Part shown: positions 52,381 through 62,663 of the stretch, one piece after another | How positions within the stretch are numbered: the first letter of the stretch is position 1 | How the letters are laid out: every line of letters begins with the position of its first letter | Assembly (NCBI GenBank): GCA_023091735.1 | Contig: JALKBU010000004.1 | Span: forward strand, 62,001 to 126,000 | Direction: 5' to 3' | DNA length: 64,000 nucleotides | DNA from: Trichomonas tenax | Taxonomy: Eukaryota; Parabasalia; Trichomonadida; Trichomonadidae | The notes under the pieces: model-generated | The model's input: the letters and a program-made list of their open reading frames with translations, nothing else | Told to the model about the DNA's origin: nothing | Database searches by the model: none | Position numbers and translations under genes: made by a program

Positions 52381-53745
52381 ATGAATGAGCCAATGATTGG
52401 TGAAACATCGAAAGTTTCTAGCATCAGAATATACTGCATATGCATGGCCTGTCTCGCGATGCAGGTCGCTGGTACGGCTGTTTGGGCGTTAGTCGATCCT
52501 TTGATGACTAATTTGAATATGTCCAGATTCGTTAAGTTCATTGTATGGTCTATTGGCCCATTTAGCGGTTTCGCTGTACAGCCAATCGTTGGATACTACT
52601 CAGATCGCTGCCAGTCCAAGTTTGGAAGAAGAAGACCTTATATTCTTTGTGGAGGCATCGGCACGTTCCTTGGATTATCGGGTTTGTACATACTTTACAA
52701 AACATCGTCGAAGATGTCAAAAGGATGGACGATTTTCTTCCTTTTGTTCACGATGACTTTCACTTATGTCTCTATAAACTCTTTCCAGGGTCCTGGTCGT
52801 TCTATCATTGGTGACCTCCTTCCACCCTCTCAGTTGAACAAAGGTTTCGCTATCTCCGCAACATATCACGGCTTAGGTGCAGTAATAACAAACTTAATTG
52901 GCGGTATTGGTTTCTTTTTGCATAGCAAGAGTTACCAAGACAGTACATTTTCACTAACACTCATCACAGTAACGACAACAGTCTTGATTTCATTGGCAAT
53001 CACAGTCTTTACAGCTCATGAAACACAGTTTATCAACAAGGCTGAGAAGATTAACGTTTTCAAGAAGCTTTGGGACACAATGGTCCATATGTCGAAAGCC
53101 ATGGCTCGTGCATCATTCTCATTAACAATGTCATGGGTTGGCTTAACAGCTTTCTTCATCAAACTGACAACATTCTTCTCTAAAGAAGTTTTCCCAGAGG
53201 ACAACACCAAAGGTCTTTGCTTTGGACTTTTCGTTACAGCAGTTGTCAATCTTATCTCCTTCGGTTATGGTTTTGTCCACGATAAATTCGTTGACTTCGC
53301 TGGCATGAAATTTGTTTACGGTTTTGCTCACCTTATTTTCACTCTCTGCTTGATTGGAATCAGCTTTACAAAGAATCATTGGATTCTTCTTGGCATCTTT
53401 ACACCAATCGGTTTCGCAATCACATGCATGAACTCCATTCCATTTGCTATCGTCAGTGCTGACAGCAAACCATCTGATCTCGGAATTAACATCGGCAGCC
53501 TTAACGTTTTCATCGTTTTGGGTCAGCAAATTGCCAACCTCATCATCATCGCTGTTGGTGCCGGTTACCAGAAGTCTAATTGGCTCATGAAGCATGTTGG
53601 AGAGAACCAATTCTACATTTCATTCGGTGCTCTTGGCGCATTGATTGCCACAATTTCCTCTTTCTGGATTATCGTTCCTAAGAAGAAGCAGGAAGAAAAG
53701 ACAGAGAAAGATCTTCCTCTCATCTCTGAAAACACAGCCCAGTAA
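52381..53745 (+). CDS. MFS sugar transporter of the GPH / SLC45 sucrose-transporter type
   Basis: 454 residues with 12 predicted membrane helices. The loop between helices 2 and 3 carries QPIVGYYSDRCQSKFGRRRP (about residues 64-83), the signature of proton-coupled sucrose and glycoside symporters (SLC45, SUT, GPH). The N-terminal WALVDPLM and GPGRS/DLLPP motifs fit the same group. It probably imports a disaccharide or glucoside. It lies head to head with the broken GH31 glucosidase, a plausible former functional pair. The C-terminus is Lys/Glu-rich and cytosolic. The ATG at 52381 is the first in frame. Confidence 0.88.
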   Translation: MNEPMIGETSKVSSIRIYCICMACLAMQVAGTAVWALVDPLMTNLNMSRFVKFIVWSIGPFSGFAVQPIVGYYSDRCQSKFGRRRPYILCGGIGTFLGLSGLYILYKTSSKMSKGWTIFFLLFTMTFTYVSINSFQGPGRSIIGDLLPPSQLNKGFAISATYHGLGAVITNLIGGIGFFLHSKSYQDSTFSLTLITVTTTVLISLAITVFTAHETQFINKAEKINVFKKLWDTMVHMSKAMARASFSLTMSWVGLTAFFIKLTTFFSKEVFPEDNTKGLCFGLFVTAVVNLISFGYGFVHDKFVDFAGMKFVYGFAHLIFTLCLIGISFTKNHWILLGIFTPIGFAITCMNSIPFAIVSADSKPSDLGINIGSLNVFIVLGQQIANLIIIAVGAGYQKSNWLMKHVGENQFYISFGALGALIATISSFWIIVPKKKQEEKTEKDLPLISENTAQ

Positions 53746-55704
53746 CTTAATATTTATTGTGAACTTAATAAAGAATATAGACATATGTTTATACCTTAGT
53801 TTGCCAAAATCTCATCATTCTATCTTTTATATTGAAAATTTTTAAAATAGTTACCGAATATCATATGTTTTGTGCATGGGTTAGAGCTAACTGTAGTGCA
53901 TATTGAATAATAATACTGATAATTGGGATCATTAAAGTTTATTAATCGTTGGTTTGTAAGTGGTCTGATAAATTCGATGAGTAATGATGCTAATAGATCA
54001 TACTGTTTATGCCTTGAATTACCTGATAGCTGAGCATTAAAAATATGAGATTAATATGTTTTTATGGTAAAATGATATTCTTTTTAATGTATTTCTTCAA
54101 AAGAATGTGATGAATCTGTTAATTTTCCTCATCAAAAGGCCTGATAGCAACTCTGATGCCTAAACATTTATAAATGATTGAATCAATAATCAAAATAGGC
54201 CAAATAACATGGTTTGATAAGAAACAAAAGTGAAATGTTTATTCAATGGAACTATAATCTAGAAACATATCATTGACTTCTTTCAATAATGATCAACGAA
54301 GATGATTCATCACTGCAGATTTTTAATCAACTCAAAGATGTGTCAGAATGAATATAAAGACTGGACAATGTCACTTAAGTAATGCATGATAAGCTTTCAT
54401 TCAATGTATAGTTATCTCAAAAGAAGATCTTCTCTGTGTAAAGTTTTTGCTGAATGATATTTCATGCGAGTGATAAGGTTAGTGGGCCATTTGCTGAAAA
54501 TGCATTAAACTGGCCAGCTACCACTGAAACTTCCATAGGTAGAGCAAAATATCACGGAGTAATGAATTAAAGATATCATACTCGCGTATCAAATTTCAAT
54601 CAAAATTATATTCCATAAAATTTATCGTATGAGAGTCAAGTAATACGCTTTCTTACATGCAAGCTTCTGAACGACCTGAATAATTTGAGTTGCTGAAGAA
54701 ATATTGATCTGATCAAAATTTGGCCTTTGAACGATGCCTTGAGCTTCATCTTATATAAATTTTTCGTCTAGGTGAGTAAATTTGTCAAACTATCAGTGTT
54801 CTATTGCTTATATTAAATGTTGGTTTCAGCAAATATGAAACACTAACAAAAGTTAAATACGTTAGTTACCGCTTTAGTGCCCATGTCGTCTATTACCTGA
54901 TTGTCAAGGCCATGTTTAGTTAGAAACCAAAATATTGCCACCGTAAGAATAAATGATTTGATGCTTTCACACGCATTGTTTAGATAAACTTGTTGATTCA
55001 TAATTATATTGATAGAGCAGCACCATAATATATCGAATATTAGATCAAATGAGATTGATATGCGACAGTAAACCTCAAATCCGATTGATATCAATTCCAC
55101 TCCTGTTTCTATATATGCTCCTCCACTGTTCAATGTTCTTGATCAAAATTGGCATTAACATCGGTCATAAACATAGTTAAACATGGTGTAATTTTAATCT
55201 AAATTCACTAAAAATTGAAAAAGAAAGGTAAATAGCCAATATTTATCATTGATAAATCTACAGGGCTATTCATAAATAACCAATTTACGATTTGAATGAA
55301 TAAAATGACATGTTTATATTGACCATAATTTTATTCAATTTCAATAAATCATTATTTTCCATTTCTTTTAGGTTTTTCTTTATGAACATAAAAAGATAAA
55401 ACCACATTTAGCAATATTGTCCACTAACTTCAAAAATGAAATGAAAATCGTAAAAAACCACAACAAACTACAAGAAAAAGATGTGAAGTGTATAATTTCT
55501 TTTTCTAATTCTGAGATTTACGCACCAAAATTTGATAATTTTACAAATTTTTAAGAAGTTTACGAAAGAATTAAGATATTTACGTGGAAAATTGATAGCT
55601 TTACATACTTGATAACTTTGGTTAATGGATATTAAACTAAAGGGAATTATTTTTGTTCAGATTGTAAAGAATTTTTTAGCGGTTTTGTTCACTTACATAA
55701 ATCA
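53746..55704. other. Gene-poor region, nearly 2 kb
   Basis: Mostly AT-rich. Short open bits near 54290-54360 and a reverse frame at 54843-55133 with hydrophobic segments may be coding relics, but none has a start or a recognisable domain. Close to its right end, TTCACTTACATAAATC precedes the next ATG. Confidence 0.5.
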
Positions 55705-58700
55705 ATGACTGAAACCGATTTTGGCGCCACACCACAGGACGAACTTACTGAAGAACAGCAAGAATGGCAGGCCAAGGAGAAGGAGTACCAGGAGCAGATC
55801 GAGGATCTCAAAAACGAAAAGCTAACACTCGAAGCTCAAGTCAAGCAAGTTGATTCCTTCATCCAGAAGCTTCAGGAAACAAGAAGTGAAAATTCAGAAC
55901 TCAAGGCTAAGGTCTCTGACTTCACACGCCAGTGCGAGGATTATCAGCACAGGCTCCAATTGCTCAATGAAGAGAAATCCCGCTTGGAAGGCGAGATCAA
56001 GAATGCCGCCCAGGCATCTGCACAGCTCCACAACGAAGATTTCGTTGCTATGAGCGAAAACTACGATAACTCCAAGAAGCAGTACGAGCAGCAAATCCAG
56101 AAACTCAAACAACAGATTGCTGAGCAGCAGGACATGTTAAACCAGAAAGAAACAGAGCAGAAGCTCGCTAATTCTCAAAATGATCGCATCCTTCAGTCTG
56201 CAAAGAGATTCTTCAAGGAGAATATCACTTCACTTGATCAAATCGTCGAGAAGTTCGATGAGCCTCAAGTTATCGAACAGCCACCGACACCAAGATCACC
56301 AACTAAGTCCCCACAGAAGCCGGCCCCAGTACCACAGACTCCTCAGGTTGACGAAGAGAAGTACAACAACCTGAAGAAGCGCTACACACAGGCCAAGCAA
56401 CAGGTTGCTCAGCTCAACGAGCAGATCGAGCAGCTCAATGCACAGGCAAAGAAGGATAACAACGCCAACCAGAAGACAATCAAGAACCTCCAGAACCAGC
56501 TTCAGGAGTCTCAGGAAGGCGCTCGCCACGACCGCGATGTCCTTAGCCGCCAGATCAACGATCTCAATGGCAAACTTACAGATCTTAGGTCCCAGATGAA
56601 GACAACACAGACACAGTCCAAGATCATCCCACAGGATGACGATGACGAAATCACAGTCGTCCAGCGTGGCTTACCATCCTTCGCTACAACACAGATGGAC
56701 TCTGCTATGAGGTCTCCAATGAGAACAGCTCCAATCCAGCAGGCCCAGCCAAACAACGACCAGATCCAGGCCATGCACGAGCAGCACGCAAGAGAGCTTC
56801 AGCAGTTGCAGAAAGATAACAAGGACAAGCTCCACCAGATGGAGAAGCAGCTCGTTGAGGTCAGCAAGAACATCGACGAACTCAAGAACAAGGTTCAGAC
56901 AGCTGAACACCAGCGTGATGATGTTACATCTCAGAACAAGATCCTCCAGTCCAAGCTTGACGCCATCCAGACACTAAACGACGGCCTCAACCAGCAGATC
57001 GAGGGTCTTCGCAACGCTCTCCATGCCAAGCAGCCAGAGCAGAAGCCAGAACAGAAGCCACGCCCACAGCAGACTCCATCCAACGAGATGAAGGAGCAGC
57101 TCAAGAAGCTTAAGGCCGAGAACGAAGATCTCAACAACAAGCTCATGGCTCAGCAGATCGCTCTCAACGACGCTGAGAACACATTACACGAGAAGGAGAA
57201 ACAGCTCGCTGAGCAGAGCAAGAAGCTCAACGAAGCCGAGGCTAAGAACACACAGACAGCCATGGATCTCCGCGAGGCACAGAACAAGATTGCCAACACA
57301 CCAAAGCCAGATCCAAACCAGTTCCTTCCACGCGACGCATGGCACTACGCTGGATTCCCAACACCACTCTCTACATCCATCGACAAGATCGCTGCTAACC
57401 CATCCCTCCTTCCAGCTTCTAAGCTCCAGCACGTCTTTGGCGAGATTAACAACTTCTTCGGCGAGGAACTCACAACTCACGAGAAGCAGGTTGCTCAGGC
57501 CAACCAGTTCGCTGACACACTCAAGACAAAGATCTCTACATTCATCGTTGACTCATCCATCGCTCTTTCTCTTGAGCCAATGAACTTTGACCAGTTCATG
57601 AGCGGCCAGGCACCACAGACAATCATTGCACAGATTAAGCAGCTCAAGACAGAGTACTCCGAGCTTCAGGCTCTTTCCCGCAACCAGCAGGAGACACTCA
57701 TGCACTTCGCCGAGTCCTTCGAGCTCGATGAGGGCATGGATGTTGACGAGCACATCGACGCCATCCGCGCTGGCATCGAGACACAGAACCAGAAGTACGC
57801 TCAGACATACGAGAAGGCCAGAAGGTACAAGCAGGCTCTTGCTGAACTCACAGCCACAACAAAGAAGCAGATTGCCGAGCTTCAGGAAGAAAAGGAGCGC
57901 CTTCAGGACGAAAACGAAGAACTCCAGCATAAGATCGACCACACAACAAAGTCTCTCATGCAGGCACGCGAGGAGACAGAGCAGTACGCTACACAGCTCA
58001 ACAACTCCGTCCAGGAGAGAGATCTCGGCGACATCAACCGCGTCACTGAGATAGAAGAGCGCACAAACGCTATCACAGGCAAGTACGAGAGCCAGATCGC
58101 CGAAGTCATCGCTCAGTTGAACCAGACAGCTCAGGAGAAGCAGAAGCTCCAGAACGACCTCAACCGTGAGAAAGCCACAACAGCACAGCTTTCCCAGGAC
58201 CTTGAGGAATCTACACAAAAGAACGAGGATCTCTTCAAGCAGCTCGAGGAGACAACAGCCGAGTTCAAGAATAAACTTGAGCAAGCTCAACAGCAGCGTG
58301 AGGCCGAGACCGCCGCCGCTAAGAAGGACTTCGAGGATGCTGTTTCTAAGCTCCAGCAGCAGATCGAAGGACTTACACAGGATGTCAACAGACTCGCTAA
58401 GGATGTTCAGGATAGTGAGAACCAGAACAAGCAGCTCAAGTCTCAGGTCAACAAGTTGACACAGGACAAGCAGCGTGCCGCTGATGATAAGAAGACATTG
58501 CTCGCTAGACTCGACCGTGAAGTCATGCTCGCCGATGCTAAGGCTCGCGCCCGCATCATCGAGGAAAAGGCAATCATGGACGAGAAGCTCCACGATGTCG
58601 AGGCCAAGTTCGAACAGAACAAGCGCCAGATCATCAACGTCTTCGTTGATAAGTTCATCAAGTTCTTCAACCCAGCCACATCTGTCACAGAGAGAGAATA

Positions 58701-58836
58701 CAGAGCTGGCGTTGAGAAGGCTCATGAGGAGTTCAACAGAATCCTCAACAGCGATGAGTCCATCCGTAAGATGCTCCGTGCCAAGGACGGCCAGACAACA
58801 GAGGATGCTGTTGCTCAGATGCTCGTTGGAAAGTAA
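55705..58836 (+). CDS. Long coiled-coil protein, highly expressed
   Basis: 1043 residues, nearly all heptad-patterned coiled coil rich in Gln, Glu and Lys. Breaks are a Pro-rich stretch near residues 190-215 (PPTPRSPTKSPQKPAPVPQ), another near 445-460 (PEQKPRPQQTPS), and a less helical block near 530-600 (RDAWHYAGFPTPLSTSIDKI). There is no leader or membrane segment. Such proteins are often called viral A-type inclusion or myosin-like in trichomonads, but composition alone drives those names. A structural cytoskeletal role is likely. Codons are extremely biased to C/G endings, which creates long antisense frames (57553-58725). TTCACTTAC places a TCA(+1) initiator 14 bases before the ATG. Confidence 0.85.
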   Translation: MTETDFGATPQDELTEEQQEWQAKEKEYQEQIEDLKNEKLTLEAQVKQVDSFIQKLQETRSENSELKAKVSDFTRQCEDYQHRLQLLNEEKSRLEGEIKNAAQASAQLHNEDFVAMSENYDNSKKQYEQQIQKLKQQIAEQQDMLNQKETEQKLANSQNDRILQSAKRFFKENITSLDQIVEKFDEPQVIEQPPTPRSPTKSPQKPAPVPQTPQVDEEKYNNLKKRYTQAKQQVAQLNEQIEQLNAQAKKDNNANQKTIKNLQNQLQESQEGARHDRDVLSRQINDLNGKLTDLRSQMKTTQTQSKIIPQDDDDEITVVQRGLPSFATTQMDSAMRSPMRTAPIQQAQPNNDQIQAMHEQHARELQQLQKDNKDKLHQMEKQLVEVSKNIDELKNKVQTAEHQRDDVTSQNKILQSKLDAIQTLNDGLNQQIEGLRNALHAKQPEQKPEQKPRPQQTPSNEMKEQLKKLKAENEDLNNKLMAQQIALNDAENTLHEKEKQLAEQSKKLNEAEAKNTQTAMDLREAQNKIANTPKPDPNQFLPRDAWHYAGFPTPLSTSIDKIAANPSLLPASKLQHVFGEINNFFGEELTTHEKQVAQANQFADTLKTKISTFIVDSSIALSLEPMNFDQFMSGQAPQTIIAQIKQLKTEYSELQALSRNQQETLMHFAESFELDEGMDVDEHIDAIRAGIETQNQKYAQTYEKARRYKQALAELTATTKKQIAELQEEKERLQDENEELQHKIDHTTKSLMQAREETEQYATQLNNSVQERDLGDINRVTEIEERTNAITGKYESQIAEVIAQLNQTAQEKQKLQNDLNREKATTAQLSQDLEESTQKNEDLFKQLEETTAEFKNKLEQAQQQREAETAAAKKDFEDAVSKLQQQIEGLTQDVNRLAKDVQDSENQNKQLKSQVNKLTQDKQRAADDKKTLLARLDREVMLADAKARARIIEEKAIMDEKLHDVEAKFEQNKRQIINVFVDKFIKFFNPATSVTEREYRAGVEKAHEEFNRILNSDESIRKMLRAKDGQTTEDAVAQMLVGK

Positions 58837-59049
58837 GGCTGTAATAATATTCTAATTTTTTGACTTTTACCAAATGCAAATCAAAATTTTTCTATAATAA
58901 ATTCAAAAACGATTTTTATCTACAATTACAACTACAAAAATCCATCACAAGCAATAATTTAAAATTGGATTTTTGATTTTTTTCAATATCTCACAATGAA
59001 TCCACTCCTGTAGCGTTTTTAGGCCTAAATATCAAAGAATTTGTCATAA

Positions 59050-59457
59050 ATGTCGTTGGAAGAAGTTCAGCAGTTGGTGATGAAAAGAGTCAACGACTGG
59101 AAAGAGAAAAAATTCGCCGAAAAGATAACGATGGAGGAATATGGTCCAGTTCAGAGAGATCTAGAGTGGACTTGTCCTCCTAGCTTCAAATTGAAATCGA
59201 AAGACGAAATAAATCACAATAGAAGGACAAAAGCAAGGAAAATGATTTCAGATCTTTATAAAATTATTACTAAAGACGATGTTTTACTCGGATATCAAGC
59301 AGCTGATGCAATCGAAACTAAATTGTTTAAAGAATCGAGTAATCTAAATGCTTATCAAATAAACCTCGCTAAAATAGGACGAACCATAGAGTTTTTACTA
59401 CCTCTTTCAGGAAATATTGATTATCAAAATCCTAAAATTGCTACTCAAACCAAATAA
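59050..59457 (+). CDS. Small helical protein, possible TFIIS-like fold
   Basis: 135 residues from the ATG at 59050, with GTCATAAATG placing a TCA(+1) four bases upstream. After a basic N-terminus (VMKRVNDWKEKKFAEKITME) comes a helical segment (RTKARKMISDLYKIITKDD, then GYQAADAIETKLFKESSN) faintly like the TFIIS central domain, but the zinc ribbon is absent and the match is loose. An alternative is an unrelated small protein. It is intact and has host-like codons. Confidence 0.55.
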   Translation: MSLEEVQQLVMKRVNDWKEKKFAEKITMEEYGPVQRDLEWTCPPSFKLKSKDEINHNRRTKARKMISDLYKIITKDDVLLGYQAADAIETKLFKESSNLNAYQINLAKIGRTIEFLLPLSGNIDYQNPKIATQTK

Positions 59458-59892
59458 CTTCTTCAGTATTTAATATACAAACAAAGCTTTTATACCTCCA
59501 AATATTTTTGTTCGTTATCAAAATATATTTTCAAGCAACCAAAATTACGAATTATTCTACTTCAAAGTTGCTTAATGAACACAGGCAGGTGATTGCATAA
59601 TATACTTTGTTCCAAACTTACTATTGTCAAATGATATTTTGCTTTTTCAACATATTTTCATCGATTCTTCGTAATGCGCTTAAAGAATAACCAACACACA
59701 AAAAGATAAAGTTATTGTATGAATATTTTAGGAAGAGGTTGAATTTTATATTTTTCGATTTTATAAAACCCTTCTAAACACAACTTAGCTTTCATAGTCA
59801 ATATATACTGCCGGTGGAAATATGAATAAACATAGCGAATTCAATATAACATTTATAATTTATTTTTCCAAAAATTAATTTGGTTTATATAT
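59458..59892. other. Intergenic region
   Basis: AT-rich with no supported gene. Confidence 0.6.
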
Positions 59893-60296
59893 TTATCCAC
59901 GTGAGGCAACACCACGCCTGTAGACGACTGGAATCCTTCTTGGCGCTGGGGCCTCGTTTGTGAAGTGATAAACAAATTTTTTTCCAAGTTCATCAACCGC
60001 GGCCTTTGAGAACTCCTTTCCGAAGTACTTTGCAGCTCTTCCAGCCTGCATTGCGCCGGCCTTAACGATTGGCTTTGCAAGTGATCCCATTTCGTTTTCT
60101 TCCTCAACGAAATCGTTCCTGAACCAGTCGATGACTGTATGGGCGGCTTCTTTGCCTGCTTCAGCAGCACCTGACTTAACGAACTCCTTGGCGACGTACT
60201 TAGTCTCTCTTGATCAATGGCTTTGCAAGCGATCCAACGCCGTTCTCTCTTCTGCCAAATCTAACGTTATAATCAACTTTCTTCAACCATGGATAG
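59893..60296 (-). pseudogene. Fragment of a repeat protein with GSLAKP units
   Basis: The reverse strand encodes NYYPWLKKVDYNVRFGRREN, then GVGSLAKPLIK, then after a one-base shift KYVAKEFVKSGAAEAGKEAA and a second unit MGSLAKPIVKAGAMQAGRAA, ending in YRRGVASRG and TAA. The two 27-base GSLAKP segments (60209-60235, 60061-60087) are 148 bases apart, matching a 49-residue period plus the frameshift. Codons are strongly C/G-biased like eS10, so this was a well-expressed gene. There is no start Met. The Gly/Ala/Lys-rich repeats are not a family I know. Confidence 0.5.
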
Positions 60297-60303
60297 TAAT
60301 TGA

Positions 60304-60624
60304 TTGATTGTTTCAAAATATAGTGTTATAATTGATTCATGTGCAATTCAAGATAATAAAAATGGAGATTTAATTGAAGTACTCACAGATGGACCATTAA
60401 CAATCCAAAACTCTTATTTAGACGGAAATGATTGGACAGGCATTCCTCCAGTTTTCAAAAATGAAGTTAATGATCCTTTTTCTAATTCAATATCCAAATT
60501 TGATTACTGCAACAAAGGAATCATTCAAAATACAAAATGCCAATGCACCGAAAATTCGCCATTGACCGTTTATTATCACTTCTGTACAGTTTTAACTGTT
60601 GTTCTCAAAGCAAGTTTTAATTGA
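60304..60624 (+). pseudogene. Pmp-like / beta-helix C-terminal fragment
   Basis: A frame without a start Met reads VIIDSCAIQDNKNGDLIEVL, then LTIQNSYLDGNDWTGIPPVF and FDYCNKGIIQNTKCQCTENS. It resembles the later repeats of the Pmp-like family seen at 25.3 and 38.1 kb. It starts directly beside the GSLAKP fragment, so a rearrangement junction lies near 60296-60304. Confidence 0.45.
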
Positions 60625-61104
60625 TGTTTCATTCTTATTTTAACATTAAAAGTAAAGATCTTATGATATATTTTAATACTTTTACGATACGATAAACGAT
60701 GAAAATTCTAATTATATCACTTAATAATAATGACTTCATATTACAATTTATAATTTTATAATAAATTCATTAATTTGCATCATGAATATAATATATTCAT
60801 TGCTGTGATTGTCAATATGCAATATCATGAATTGTTTTAGTTTTATATATCTCATGAAATTAGACTTAATTATAAAATCAAAATTAGTATAGATTAGATC
60901 AAAGAAGAACCATTTAGAGAGATTGACATTGTTAATTTTGATTTATATTGGTTTTTAAATAAAATAGATTCAAAATCTCATCAGACAAAACGTAATTCGC
61001 ACAAATTTTAACACAAAATAGCCATAAATAGTCATAGAGATGCTAAATATAGAGTGACGAAGAATGAATGTTTGGAAAAATTTTGTACGTTTAAAGTTAG
61101 AAAT
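60625..61104. other. Intergenic region
   Basis: AT-rich, no supported gene. An open frame reaches back to a GTG at 61054, but the first ATG is at 61105. Confidence 0.6.
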
Positions 61105-62577
61105 ATGGATTTAGATTGTCCTGTCCAAATCAGGATTTCATCTGATTTGGAATCACTATGGGATCAACTGGGAGTAGAACACAAGGATAGAATCGCGGTG
61201 ATGGCTTCAATGCAAGAGAAATGCATGGAATTATACAATTTTCAAATATTGCAAGTACAAAAACAAGTTGCTGAGACGAAAATGCTTATATCGCAAATCC
61301 AAATGAAGCACAAACAGGCAATGGCGGCCTACGGAATTCCAGAAAAAGAAATATACGAAACTTTCAAAGCTATTGAAAATACGCACCTCTTGGAGCAGCT
61401 AGCGTCAGCAAAACTCGAATACGAACAGTTCAAAGTGAAGATTACCGAACAAGTCCAAAAAATCGAAACAATGGTATTAGTCTGCAAAGATTTGTTCGAC
61501 ACTTTAGATGTACCACCGGAGAAGCGCGGAGAGTTCCAGGATGTCGGAGAAGCGGACTTCACACGCGAAAGAATCGAAAGATTTAGAGTCAAAATGGAAT
61601 CGCTTCAGAGCGAAGTGAAAGCGCGATCTACGCAAATAGATCAGATTAAGAACAAAATCAACCTAATTATTACAAACGAAATGACTGATTTTCAAGATGG
61701 CGATTTGAAGCTTCTCAGTTCGAAATCTGTTCACGATTCATACATCAAATCGCTAAGCGAGCTCGAGAAACGTATAACGGCTGAGAAGAACAGACGTCTT
61801 CAGGACCTTTCGAACAAAGCAATGGTGATGATTCATATGTGGGATATTTTGGGCGTAAGCAAAGCTGAACAAGACAGTTTTCTTGCTCAGTATCCAAACA
61901 TCAATGAACAGACGCTCGCTGCTATGCAAGAAGAGATCAACAAACTCACCGAAGAACGCGATAAATTGCTTCCAAAGTTGATCGAAGGAAGACGCGAAGA
62001 AGTCAATCAGTTGTGGCAAATGCTTCATATCTCCGTCGAGAATCGTCCTCACATTGTTTCTGATGGTTCTGATCTCTCATTGGAGTATAAACTTCTTGAA
62101 GATGAGATCCTCAGACTGAAGGAGTTCCAAATGAAGTGCCACGACATTTTGGAGGTCATCTTCGAAAGAGAAAGAATTATCTCCGATTACAACTATGCGC
62201 AGAACGTAGAAAAGAACCCATTGAGACTGTTGTCAAGAGGAAAAGGAATGGCGAAGCAATTGATCAATGAAGAAAAAGCTAGAAGAAGATACGCTGTTAT
62301 TTTACCAAAGCTTAACAAGAAACTCAAAACATTACTGTTGGAATACCACAAGAAGAATAAAAGACACTTCGAGTGGGATGGAATTCCATATATCGAGAAA
62401 CTTGAAGAAGCAGAAGTCCAGAAATCACCAAAGAGGAAGGAAAACGCTCCTTGTAATGAAATGGATGAAGGAAAAGCTTCTTCATTGCCTCGATCTCCAA
62501 AAGTTAAGATTGATTCCCCTCTTCGCCAAGTTAATTCTCCTATCAAGTCTGCTTCTTCATGCAGATTCAAGTTGTAA
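61105..62577 (+). CDS. PRC1/Ase1/MAP65 family microtubule-bundling protein
   Basis: 490 residues from the ATG at 61105. The long helical rod carries the repeated L/MW-x-x-L signature (LWDQLGV, MWDILGV, LWQML). The conserved microtubule-binding spectrin-like domain is clear near residues 355-450: ERIISDYNYAQNVEKNPLRL, then SRGKGMAKQLINEEKARRR and KHF-type NKRHFEWDGIPYIEKLEE. These proteins crosslink antiparallel microtubules in the spindle midzone, and in plants the phragmoplast. The C-terminal tail has SPKRK, SPKVK, SPLR and SPIK, typical cyclin-dependent-kinase sites. There is no leader. It converges with the DENN gene, 86 bases apart. Confidence 0.88.
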   Translation: MDLDCPVQIRISSDLESLWDQLGVEHKDRIAVMASMQEKCMELYNFQILQVQKQVAETKMLISQIQMKHKQAMAAYGIPEKEIYETFKAIENTHLLEQLASAKLEYEQFKVKITEQVQKIETMVLVCKDLFDTLDVPPEKRGEFQDVGEADFTRERIERFRVKMESLQSEVKARSTQIDQIKNKINLIITNEMTDFQDGDLKLLSSKSVHDSYIKSLSELEKRITAEKNRRLQDLSNKAMVMIHMWDILGVSKAEQDSFLAQYPNINEQTLAAMQEEINKLTEERDKLLPKLIEGRREEVNQLWQMLHISVENRPHIVSDGSDLSLEYKLLEDEILRLKEFQMKCHDILEVIFERERIISDYNYAQNVEKNPLRLLSRGKGMAKQLINEEKARRRYAVILPKLNKKLKTLLLEYHKKNKRHFEWDGIPYIEKLEEAEVQKSPKRKENAPCNEMDEGKASSLPRSPKVKIDSPLRQVNSPIKSASSCRFKL

Positions 62578-62663
62578 TTTTATTTTTTGTTTTGTTTTGT
62601 TGATTTTTGTAAACCATAATATACTATAATATAAATCAAACATATTTAATCAAACAATAAAAT

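Noticed and set aside
57553..58725. Long reverse-strand frame of 390 codons
   Set aside because: It is antisense to the coiled-coil gene. The repetitive Leu/Val/Cys content is what C/G-ending Gln/Glu/Lys codons give on the other strand.
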